From contig CALLYE010000136.1 of assembly GCA_937875545.1 (NCBI GenBank), positions 1 through 6,415 of the forward strand: a stretch of DNA of 6,415 bases, written 5' to 3'. Below the pieces are notes generated by a model. It did no database searches and was not told the DNA's origin. It saw nothing but the letters and a program-made list of their open reading frames with translations. This DNA comes from DTU078 sp002397345 (lineage in GTDB: Bacteria > Bacillota > Clostridia > Oscillospirales > CAG-272). Made by a program: the position numbers and the translations under genes. The first letter of the stretch is position 1, and every line of letters starts with the position of its first letter. Shown here in pieces: positions 1-6,201 of the stretch.

Positions 1-204
1 TGATTCAGATCTCTCATATCCATACTTTATTGAATCGCCTATGAGAACAGGCTCTTATATAACATACATTTTAACAGAAGTTTTGTGAGGATAAAGTAAT
101 GGGGCATCTGTGATTTTCGTATATGAGGGTGATTTTCTTGCTGATATTGACGATTCCTAATCTTATATAGATGAGAAATCAACCAAAGGAATATAATTTT
201 TAAA

Positions 205-472
205 ATGAAAATAAGATCCTACTTATCCTTGAGCGTATTGGTCAGTTTCTTGTTAGTTGTACAGTGCTTATTTTTTCCGACTTTAATCTTCGTCCGTGGT
301 CAATATGGACGCTGTGGATTATTGCCGCATCGATATTATGATTATGTACGGGGTCTGGTGGGTTAGGTATTTTTAAAGCGAAAAAACATTGGCCGATTTT
401 TACAGCAGCTTTTGTGGCGTTCCTGTAACCGGTGCGACACTGCCTGTTTTTGCAAAAAATATTGTGAAATAA
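205..472 (+). pseudogene. Possible decayed small membrane-protein gene
   Basis: No intact gene is seen between 1 and 515. A membrane-like coding signal can be followed only by changing frame. ATG 205 opens a 53-codon frame (stop 364-366) whose start reads MKIRSYLSLSVLVSFLL, a plausible first membrane helix, with AAAGGA at 185-190 upstream. The adjacent frame then reads RPWSIWTLWIIAASIL (about 293-340), and after a further shift HWPIFTAAFVAFL (about 388-424). A last shift gives VTGATLPVFAKNIVK followed by TAA at 470-472. The tryptophan-rich hydrophobic segment with a basic tail resembles two-helix membrane domains, but I do not recognise a family. At least two frame breaks would be needed, so this is called a remnant. 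The alternative is chance hydrophobic AT-rich sequence. Positions 1-204 show nothing I can annotate. Confidence 0.33.
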
Positions 473-515
473 ATGCCACCTATTTTGAATATAACCTACA
501 TGGAGAGTGATGATC

Positions 516-1436
516 ATGAACGGAAACACAGTTATAAATGTAAAGGATGTGACGGTAAAATATAAAGCTCTGACAGCCGTCGACAACATTTCTTTTCAAG
601 TAAAGGACGGAGAGATTTTTGGTATAATAGGACCGAACGGAGCCGGAAAAACCTCAATAGTAGAGTGCCTTGAAGGACTGAGAAAGATATCGGGCGGCAA
701 AGCGGATGTGCTTGGAATTGACCCCTCCAACCGCAGAGAATTGTATAAGAATATCGGCGCTCAACTGCAGGAGGCATCTTTTCCGGATGATATAAAGGTA
801 GAGGAACTTTGTCGCCTGTTTTCAAGCTTTTATGAGAAGCCTGCCGATTATAATATGCTGCTTGAACGATTCGGTCTGGCCGACAAGACAAAAGTTTATG
901 TAAAAAAACTATCCGGTGGTCAAAGGCAAAAGGTGTCAATTGTCACCGCACTTATCGCCAACCCGCGGATAATTTTTTTAGACGAATTGACTACCGGGCT
1001 TGATCCTCAGTCCCGGATTAATATGTGGGAACTTATCAAATCATTGCGTGACGATGGTAAAACCATCTTTATGACCACGCATTTTATGGATGAAGCCGAG
1101 TATTTATGCGACCGCGTCTGCATGATGGTCAAGGGAAAAATTTCTGCGATCGGAACCGTAAAAGAATTGGTAGCTCAGGCTGATTTAAATCAGAAGATCT
1201 CACTTTCATGTGATAATGCCGACATGGAAGCTTTGCTAAGAATAGGCGGTGTAGCCAAAATCACGAGGCACAACGGTATTCTTGACATATACGGACATGG
1301 TAAAAACCTATTGCACGATTTGGTGATTTATTTGACCGAGAATGATATTAAATTTGATGACTTGTCTTTTACAAAACCCGGACTTGAGGATGTATTTCTT
1401 AAACTGACGGGATTTAGATTGGAGGAGACGGTATGA
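516..1436 (+). CDS. ABC-2 type exporter ATP-binding protein, DrrA-like
   Basis: Cytoplasmic ATPase that should power the permease encoded immediately downstream (drug, lipid or bacteriocin-type export; substrate not predictable). With ATG 516 it is 306 residues. In order it has Walker A GPNGAGKTS (about 39-47), a Q-loop in QLQEASFPDD (about 83-92), signature LSGGQRQKV (132-140), Walker B IIFLDE (152-157) with the catalytic glutamate, D-loop GLDP (161-164) and H-loop histidine in TTHFMDEAE (189). The last ~90 residues form the C-terminal extension usual in DrrA/CcmA-like ATPases, ending PGLEDVFLKLTG, a common motif of that tail. GTG 507 and ATG 510 are in-frame alternatives, but they overlap or crowd the GGAG at 502-505. 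ATG 516 sits 10 bases from it. The stop overlaps the next start (ATGA, 1433-1436), which indicates translational coupling. All catalytic motifs are intact. Confidence 0.95.
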   Translation: MNGNTVINVKDVTVKYKALTAVDNISFQVKDGEIFGIIGPNGAGKTSIVECLEGLRKISGGKADVLGIDPSNRRELYKNIGAQLQEASFPDDIKVEELCRLFSSFYEKPADYNMLLERFGLADKTKVYVKKLSGGQRQKVSIVTALIANPRIIFLDELTTGLDPQSRINMWELIKSLRDDGKTIFMTTHFMDEAEYLCDRVCMMVKGKISAIGTVKELVAQADLNQKISLSCDNADMEALLRIGGVAKITRHNGILDIYGHGKNLLHDLVIYLTENDIKFDDLSFTKPGLEDVFLKLTGFRLEETV

Positions 1437-2176
1437 AAGCTCTTCTTCAAATATCGTTTACGGAGTTAAAATTGTCATTCCGCAACTTTGTTTACATCTT
1501 CTTTGCGTTCGTGTTCCCTCCGATGATGCTTTTGCTGTTTGGAGGCATGTACGGGAACGATCCGTCGGAATTTTATGGTGGATACGGTGCGGTGGATATT
1601 TTAACACCGGCATATATAGGTATGATTATGGCCGTTTCGGGAATTATGGGGCTTCCTCTACAGCTTTCAGAATATCGGCAGCATAAAATCCTGAAAAGAT
1701 TCAAGGCAACGCCTATCAGTACGGGCACAATAATGCTTCCTCATTTTTTAGTTAACTCTTTGCTTTGTATTTCAGGTACGATCATTCTGCTTATTGTCGG
1801 AATACTGGTTTTTGATCTGCATTTCTGGGGGAACTTTTTAAGTTTTTTATTTGCATATCTGTTGTCTGTTGCCTGCGTCTTCTCCATAGGTTTTTTAATT
1901 GCAGCGGTGGCTCCCAACAACCGAGCCGCAAACGCGATTGCTTATCTCGTTTATTTCCCGATGCTGTTTTTATCGGGCGCGACAATACCGCTTCAAGTTA
2001 TGCCCGATACGATTGTCGCCATTTCAAAATTTATCCCCCTGACCCACGCTGTGGATATCCTTGTAGGAACGTGGATGGGTGATCCGCTATCCAGCTATAC
2101 AAAAACAATCGCCATATTATTTATTATTACAGTCGTTTGTACGGGTGTTTCTATAAAAACATTTCGCTGGGAGTAA
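1433..2176 (+). CDS. ABC-2 type transporter permease
   Basis: Integral membrane partner of the preceding ATPase; 247 residues, the normal size for DrrB/NodJ-like ABC-2 permeases with six membrane segments. Hydrophobic stretches lie at about 20-37, 58-76 (AYIGMIMAVSGIMGLPL), 104-128, 132-160, 167-187 and 224-240. The cytoplasmic loop LKRFKATPIS (about 86-95) is the conserved 'LKRLRATP' motif of this family. AYLVYFPMLFLSGATIPL (about 170-187) is the usual late ABC-2 signature. GGAGGA at 1421-1426 lies 6 bases before ATG 1433, and the start overlaps the upstream stop, so the two proteins are coupled. The gene looks complete and is followed by a terminator at 2280-2307, making a two-gene operon. 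No neighbouring biosynthetic, immunity or regulator gene hints at the substrate. Confidence 0.92.
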   Translation: MKALLQISFTELKLSFRNFVYIFFAFVFPPMMLLLFGGMYGNDPSEFYGGYGAVDILTPAYIGMIMAVSGIMGLPLQLSEYRQHKILKRFKATPISTGTIMLPHFLVNSLLCISGTIILLIVGILVFDLHFWGNFLSFLFAYLLSVACVFSIGFLIAAVAPNNRAANAIAYLVYFPMLFLSGATIPLQVMPDTIVAISKFIPLTHAVDILVGTWMGDPLSSYTKTIAILFIITVVCTGVSIKTFRWE

Positions 2177-2279
2177 AATTATATAAGGTTCAATACTCTC
2201 TTATGAGCATAACGCGAAGTAACTAAATTCCGATTTATAGTTGTAATGACTAAAAGTAAATAACTGAGTAACATAATCA

Positions 2280-2307
2280 GGAGCAACCGAAAAGGCTGCT
2301 CCTTTTT
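2280..2307 (+). terminator. Rho-independent terminator of the exporter operon
   Basis: GGAGCAACC (2280-2288) and GGCTGCTCC (2294-2302) form a 9-bp stem with one A·C mismatch, around a GAAAA loop, followed by five T. It lies about 100 bases after the permease stop and is oriented to end transcription of the two-gene exporter operon. Confidence 0.82.
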
Positions 2308-2345
2308 CATGCCCCAAAAGAGGAGGTTGTATAGCGCGGCAGACG

Positions 2346-2369
2346 ATTTATCCGAGATCTCGGATAAAT
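2346..2369. repeat. Perfect 24-bp palindrome
   Basis: The 24 bases are exactly self-complementary with no loop, centred on AGATCT at 2355-2360. Each half contains TTATCCGAG (2348-2356) or its complement CTCGGATAA (2359-2367). The same nine-base word recurs as an inverted pair at 2446-2454 and 2576-2584. A loop-free palindrome suits a dimeric DNA-binding protein or a recombinase better than a terminator, and it has no T-run. Function is not known. Confidence 0.7.
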
Positions 2370-2370
2370 T

Positions 2371-2659
2371 ATCATATCCCATAAGTACAGTTATCCTCCT
2401 AACTCCCTGCGGGCTTAGTAAAATTCATGATTATTGAACAATTTGCTCGGATAACTTTTTTGGGTGTTTTAATCATTACCGAGGCTTTATAGTCTCTAAT
2501 CTGCTATTTTAGTGATATAAAGGCATTTAAAACAGCGTGTCTTTCACCTTTAGCGGTGCATTTCTCTTGTAATAGTTATCCGAGGAACTGTACCGAGAAT
2601 TGTTGATATTAAGCCGCTTTTAGGCAGTAAGGAGAATAATTAAACTTATGGGATATGAT
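2371..2659. repeat. Outer imperfect inverted repeat around the tape-measure start region
   Basis: The arm at 2628-2659 carries the ribosome site and first codons of the tape-measure fragment. The arm at 2371-2402 is its reverse complement. Sixteen bases are identical (2371-2386 against 2644-2659, containing ATGGGATATGAT on the appropriate strand), and about 27 of 32 match over the whole arm. Both arms therefore show a GGAG-type ribosome site followed by a start reading Met-Gly-Tyr-Asp, pointing outward in opposite directions from a 225-base AT-rich core. The left arm leads into only a doubtful minus-strand frame. This could be a duplicated and inverted gene start, terminal repeats of a small non-autonomous element, or the ends of an invertible segment. 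The sequence alone does not decide. Confidence 0.7.
2446..2584. repeat. Inner 11-bp inverted repeat in the spacer
   Basis: CTCGGATAACT (2446-2456) and AGTTATCCGAG (2574-2584) are exact reverse complements separated by 117 bases. They share the TTATCCGAG word with the 24-bp palindrome at 2346-2369, so the word occurs four times within 240 bases. The enclosed 117 bases are AT-rich and show no open gene and no promoter I would defend. The repeats could be operators of one regulator or recombination sites. Confidence 0.6.
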
Positions 2660-3301
2660 TCGTTTGGATTAAAACTGGGAATCGAAGGGGAAAAACAGTT
2701 CAAGGACGCTCTCCGCGATATCAACCAGTCTTTCAAAGTTCTCGGCAGTGAGATGAAGCTGGTTTCCTCCGAGTTCGACAAGAATGACAAGAGCGTTCAG
2801 GCAGTCGCCGCCCGGCATGAGGCATTGAACAAGGCAATCGACGCTCAGAGGGATAAAATCACCACGCTCGAATCCGCTTTGAAAAACGCTTCCGACAGTT
2901 TCGGCGAAAACGACCGCCGTACCCAGAACTGGGCGATCCAGCTCAACAACGCCAAAGCCGAACTCAACGGCATGGAGCGCGAGCTTGCGCAGTCCGCCGA
3001 TGGCGCGGATGATCTCGGCGATGAACTCAAGGACACAGGCGATGAAGCTGAAAAATCCAGCGGCAAGTTTGAAAAGCTGAGCGGTATACCGATAAGCGAC
3101 AACCACAGCCCTTCGTACATAACAGTCGCCGCGATCTGTTTTTTCGTCGCGCCAACGCTTTTTAATATGCCGAACTGCGCCGTCCGCTCGTCCGCGCTAA
3201 CACGAAAAGCGTTTGATATGACGACCACCGATACAACAGTTATGATCAGACCTAAAACGGCGGCTAAGCCGATAATTGTGTTAATAGAAGCTCTATCGTA
3301 A
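2648..3301 (+). pseudogene. Phage tail tape-measure protein, N-terminal fragment
   Basis: The first ~145 residues match the start of Firmicute phage tail tape-measure proteins, which set tail length in siphophages. Recognisable segments are MGYDSFGLKLGIEGEKQF (1-18), INQSFKVLGSEMKLV (25-39), SFGENDRRTQNWAIQLNNA (84-102) and a charged helical repeat region to about 145 (SSGKFEKLSG). Such proteins usually run many hundreds of residues with a membrane-like core, and none of that is present. From about 3085 the frame stays open to 3301 only because it runs antisense through the FtsX permease fragment (IPISDNHSPSYITV and onward), so residues after ~146 are not tape-measure sequence. AAGGAG at 2629-2634 lies 13 bases from ATG 2648, a long spacing. 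No capsid, tail-assembly or lysis genes are adjacent. The fragment is visibly richer in G+C than the spacer before it. Confidence 0.85.
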
Positions 3302-3465
3302 TAATCATCGCCTAAAATTTCTCTCATCATAAAATCGCCGCTTGCCAAAAAGCCGCATACCGCGGTAAGCATGGCCACCGAAATAATAATTCCCGCGAGC
3401 GTCCAGATTGTGCGCCTGCGGTTTGTTTTTATTTGGCTGTACGCCAATTTTGCGGTCAGCTTCAC
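2845..3465 (-). pseudogene. FtsX-type ABC transporter permease, N-terminal fragment
   Basis: Membrane subunit matching the ATPase just upstream on the same strand (3492-4145), of the Vex/Bce/MacB-like class associated with antimicrobial-peptide resistance or export. Residues 1-129 are authentic: basic start KLAYSQIKTNRRRTIWTL, first membrane helix about 20-40, second about 62-86 (INTIIGLAAVLGLIITVVSV), the conserved FRVSADERTAQFGILKSVGA (87-106) and the start of a third helix ending LSLIGIPL. After about 3085 the frame continues only through the antisense of the tape-measure fragment (serine-rich nonsense to 2845), so the gene has lost most of its length. The start is GTG 3465, with GAGG at 3476-3479 ten bases away, and 26 bases separate it from the ATPase stop. 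The encoded protein should be non-functional. Confidence 0.87.
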
Positions 3466-3491
3466 GATTTCACCGCCTCGTCCCTGAGGAT

Positions 3492-4145
3492 TTAACCGTC
3501 GCTGATCGTTATTATACGATCGGCTTGAAGCGCGATTTTTTCATCGTGCGTGATGATCAGCAGCGTTTGATTGTAGCGTTTGTTTGCAAGCTTTAATAAG
3601 TCGATGATCTCGCGGCTTGATTTGCTGTCAAGATTGCCTGTAGGCTCGTCCGCGAGGATGAGCGCGGGATCGTTTATTAACGCCCTTCCTACGGAAACCC
3701 GCTGCTGCTGTCCGCCGGAAAGCTCGCTCGGCAAATGTTTCGCACGGTCTGATAACCCGATTGTTTCAAGTATTGCGCGCAATTTATCCTCGTCCGGTTT
3801 GCGGTTGTCAAGCAGGCGCGGCAGCATAATATTCTCCTCGGCGGTCAGCGTCGGAATAAGATTATAAAACTGATATATAAGCCCGATGTTGCGGCGGCGG
3901 AAAATCGCAAGTTCGCTTTCGCTTGATTTATATAGTTCGTTGCCGTCAACTATTACGCTTCCCGAAGTGGGGCGGTCAACGCCTCCAATCAAGTGCATGA
4001 GCGTGGATTTTCCCGAACCTGACGCGCCTATGATCGCGATAAACTCGCCTTTGTTAACCGAAAAGCTCACGCTTCCCAAAGCCGTTACGGTTGTTTCGCC
4101 TTTGCCGTATATTTTCGTCAACTCTTTGACTTGCAAAATAGCCAT
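3492..4145 (-). CDS. ABC transporter ATP-binding protein, LolD/MacB/BceA-like
   Basis: Cytoplasmic ATPase of an FtsX-type ABC transporter, 217 residues, close to the family's usual ~220-255 but ending abruptly at ITISDG. Motifs in order: Walker A GASGSGKST (40-48), Q-loop YQFYNLIPTLT (91-101), signature LSGGQQQRV (142-150), Walker B LILADEPTGNLD (162-173) and H-loop THDE with histidine 200. The DEPTGNLD form and the signature are typical of the LolD/MacB/BceA branch. The ribosome site GGAGG (4154-4158, minus strand) lies 8 bases from ATG 4145. Upstream on the same strand is a promoter with phased repeats and then the 3' end of a sensor kinase. Downstream is its permease, now truncated. That order (kinase, ATPase, permease) matches a two-component-regulated peptide-sensing module. 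The ATPase is intact but has no complete partner in this window. Confidence 0.95.
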   Translation of the reverse strand: MAILQVKELTKIYGKGETTVTALGSVSFSVNKGEFIAIIGASGSGKSTLMHLIGGVDRPTSGSVIVDGNELYKSSESELAIFRRRNIGLIYQFYNLIPTLTAEENIMLPRLLDNRKPDEDKLRAILETIGLSDRAKHLPSELSGGQQQRVSVGRALINDPALILADEPTGNLDSKSSREIIDLLKLANKRYNQTLLIITHDEKIALQADRIITISDG

Positions 4146-4188
4146 AAGTTTTTCCTCCCGAATTGAATACGCCTATTTTAACAAGCCA

Positions 4189-4240
4189 AAGTGACTTTTC
4201 GGTGACAATTATAAAATCTAAAATGACAGTTCAGTCACTT
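4189..4240 (-). promoter_or_regulatory. Probable promoter and response-regulator site for the 4145 ATPase
   Basis: On the minus strand TATAAT (plus positions 4208-4213) lies 19 bases downstream of GTGACT (4233-4238), a fair -10/-35 pair with long spacing. This would start transcription near 4200 with a leader of about 55 bases. The promoter is embedded in repeats. AAGTGACT (4189-4196) and AGTCACTT (4233-4240) are an exact 8-bp inverted pair. The word TGAC recurs on the plus strand at 4192, 4203 and 4224, offsets of 11 and 21 bases, that is about one and two helical turns. OmpR-family regulators of Bce/Vex-like operons bind such phased direct repeats, and the adjacent kinase remnant supports this reading. 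The regulator itself is not in the window. Confidence 0.48.
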
Positions 4241-4248
4241 AGCGGTAT

Positions 4249-4338
4249 TTATTTGTAAAATTTCAGCGTAAACGCCGCGCCTTTTCCGTTGCCGCCGCCG
4301 TCCGTATCAATATCGCCGTTCTGTCCGCGCATTATCGC
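4249..4338 (-). pseudogene. Sensor histidine kinase, extreme C-terminal remnant
   Basis: Thirty codons ending at TAA (4251-4249) read AIMRGQNGDIDTDGGGNGKG followed by AAFTLKFYK. This matches the last strand of the HATPase domain, where a GxG(K)G-(A/T)xFT-(L/I) pattern closes the ATP lid region of sensor kinases. The position just upstream of an ABC ATPase on the same strand is where the kinase of a Bce/Vex-like module is expected. The frame is lost at about 4338, where plus-strand serine-recombinase sequence begins, so all the sensor, dimerisation and most catalytic parts are absent. The match is short, so identity rests partly on context. Confidence 0.6.
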
Positions 4339-5856
4339 AACTCCATCATACACCAGAAGGAAATCCTTGAGGATTACGCAAAGAAAAACGGGTTCGGCAA
4401 CATACGCCACTTTATTGACGACGGGGTGAGCGGCACACTATTTCGGAGACCGGGGCTTGACGCTTTGCTTGGGGAAGTGAGAGCGGGCAACGTAGCGACA
4501 GTCATAATCAAAGACCAAAGCCGCATCGGTCGCGATGTGCTTGAAGTCGGACTCTTGAAACGCACATTTGAGGAAAACAATGTGCGTTTCATCGCCGCCA
4601 ACGATAATCTGGATACGGCGCAGGGGTTCGACATTATGTCGATCTTTCGTGATGTTTTTAATGAGTGGTATGTCGCCGATACCAGCAAGAAGATCCGAGC
4701 GGTCAAGCGGGCGAGGTCGGAAGCGGGCGATATGAAAATTGGCAGACCGCCGTTTGGTTATATGCGCGACCCCGAAGACGACCAAAAGTTCATTATTGAC
4801 GAGGAAGCCGCGGAGATCGTAAGGGAAATATTCAACCGTATAATCGGCGGCGATGGAGTGGCAAAGATTGCCGCCGATCTCAATAAGCGCAAAGTGGACA
4901 CTTCGATTACACGATGGAATAAACGGAAGGGTGTTCAGATTGATGAGGACCCGCATCGGTGGTCGGGACAGCAGGTACAACAAATCGCGCAAAACAGAAC
5001 ATATCTCGGCGAGCGGATTTTACAAAAGTATTCGACTGTGTCCTACAAAAACCATACCCGTATTATTCGCCCCGAAGAAGAGTGGTGCGTTTTTCCCGAC
5101 CATCACGCACCGCTTGTCAGCGTAGAGGTTTTTGAGCGGGTTCAGGAATTGCGCAGTGTCCGCCGCAAGTTTTCAACTACAGGAGATTTAGGTGTGCTGA
5201 ACGGGTTGATTTACTGCAAGGATTGCGGTGACCGGCTGCGTATTTATCATGATGTGGCAAGCAATTATTCCGCATATCATTGCCGCCGTTACGCGATGGG
5301 GAAATGCACACGTCATTCGATTAACCGCCCTCTGCTCGAGCAACTGGTGCTTGACGAGTTACGTCGTGTAACCGCATTTGCCCGTGAGGATAAAACGAAG
5401 TTCATTAAGACAATACACGCTGAAAATGATAAAGCATCGGAGAGAGCAGTAAAATATAAAACTGCGATGCTTACAAAGAACGAAAAACGAATAGCGGAAC
5501 TGGACACGATTATTAACCGTATTTATGAAGATCACGTCACGGGCAAGTTAAACGATGAACGTTTTACGAAAATGCTCGCCACATACGAAAATGAACAAAA
5601 AACATTAGAAACCGAAACGGCGATACTCCGAGCCGAAGTCGATGACGCGAAAGAAAGAGCGGACGGCGTGGATAAGTTCCTCAGGTTGTGTTAGAAGTAC
5701 ACAGATCTAACCGAATTGTCCGCCGAAATAGCGAGGAGTTTTATAGACAAAATTGTGGTTCACGAAGCGGTGAAAGTACCTGGGCACAAGTGGAAAAAGC
5801 AATCACAGGAGAATGAAATCCATCTTCCCTTTATTGGGGAGTTTCCTAAGGAATAA
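4339..5856 (+). pseudogene. Large serine recombinase (TndX/TnpX-like), N-terminally truncated with internal stop
   Basis: Site-specific recombinase of the kind that moves integrative elements in Clostridia. Coding similarity begins at 4339 with NSIIHQKEILEDYAKKNGF, roughly 45 residues into the resolvase domain, so the native start and the region holding the nucleophilic serine are gone. The first usable start is GTG 4426, giving a 422-residue frame to TAG 5692-5694. Numbering from there: SRIGRD (32-37) of the resolvase domain, recombinase domain with GRPPFGY (106-112) and the usual IVREIFNRI helix, and a zinc ribbon with Cys 264, 267, 286 and 294. A charged coiled coil follows at about 330-415. 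The same frame resumes after the TAG with KYTDLTELSAEIARSFIDKI and VVHEA, the C-terminal domain typical of this family (DUF4368-like), ending at TAA 5854-5856. One amber codon therefore interrupts an otherwise well-kept tail. Predicted inactive. Confidence 0.92.
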
Positions 5857-5892
5857 AGCGGATGCGTGGTGAGCGTATCCGTTTATTTTTTT
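5857..5892 (+). terminator. Rho-independent terminator after the large serine recombinase
   Basis: CGGATGCG (5859-5866) pairs with CGTATCCG (5874-5881) through eight pairs including one G·U, around a 7-base loop, followed by TTTATTTTTTT. It starts directly at the recombinase's ancestral stop codon, which supports the reading that the tail to 5856 belonged to that gene. Confidence 0.82.
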
Positions 5893-5908
5893 CGGGTATA
5901 AACTGTCC

Positions 5909-6201
5909 TTAAATCATAACAGCATTGGTAAGTATCAGATCGATGCGTCCAGCGCGGCAGTCGGCAAGCAGTCTTTGAAACTCATCGCGGCATTCCTTGG
6001 TGCCGGTCATCGCTTCATCTGCGTAAACACCGGCGTATTCCCAGTCGCCGTGTTTCTGTATCAGTGAGCTGTAATACGCGACCTGCGATGAGAGCGAGTG
6101 TAGCATCGCGTCCTTGCCGCTGGACACGCGGGCGTAGGCAGCAACTCGCTTTTTCCGCTCCAGCTTCGGCGGATGAGCTACCTTTTTGTTGCTTTTGGCA
6201 T
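5909..6201 (-). pseudogene. Second serine recombinase, N-terminal fragment with frame break
   Basis: Start of a different serine recombinase, minus strand. ATG 6201 reads MPKATKR and stops at TAG 6180-6178. Shifting by one base in the A5 run (plus 6183-6187) continues as KKVAHPPKLERKKRVAAYAR, then VSSGKDAMLHSLSSQVAYYS, with the catalytic serine region in YARVSSGKD. It goes on through WEYAGVYADEAMTGTKECRD and ends ...DLILTNAVMI at TAA 5911-5909. In the family DLI(L/V)T is normally followed by KSVSRFARNT, so similarity stops near 5926, about 90 residues in. The recombinase and DNA-binding domains are missing. GAGGGGG just upstream of ATG 6201 is its ribosome site. It converges on the other recombinase gene across the terminator at 5857-5892. 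Confidence 0.87.

Noticed and set aside
2179..2382. Minus-strand 67-codon frame starting MGYDNLSEISDK after a ribosome-like GGAGG.
   Set aside because: It runs through the 24-bp palindrome and then antisense through the exporter terminator (reading KKEQPF). Its protein-like start is explained by the inverted duplicate of the tape-measure start. No family is recognised.
2309..2437. Plus-strand 42-codon frame reading MPQKRRLYSAADDLSEISDK with a plausible helical middle.
   Set aside because: Its ATG lies immediately after the exporter terminator's T-run with no ribosome site. The 'DLSEISDK' part is the palindrome read as codons, and the remainder is not recognisable. It is too weak to call.
2541..2562. 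Small hairpin CACC-TTTAGC-GGTG in the spacer, considered as a terminator.
   Set aside because: The stem is only four pairs and no T-run follows.
2669..3106. Minus-strand 145-codon frame opposite the tape-measure fragment.
   Set aside because: It is a shadow frame of the tape-measure coding sequence, with composition and phase that follow the plus strand and no independent start signal or family motif.
3408..4194. Plus-strand frames of 62, 95 and 102 codons opposite the ABC ATPase.
   Set aside because: They are antisense to Walker, signature and H-loop motifs of a well-defined ATPase and carry no ribosome sites.
4261..4345. Possible upstream start for the serine recombinase, since its frame is open back to 4243.
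   Set aside because: There is no ATG, GTG or TTG in that frame before GTG 4426. The residues before 4339 are antisense kinase sequence, not recombinase.
4438..4992. Long minus-strand frame opposite the serine recombinase.
   Set aside because: The plus strand has clear recombinase motifs throughout this span; the reverse frame has none and is a shadow.
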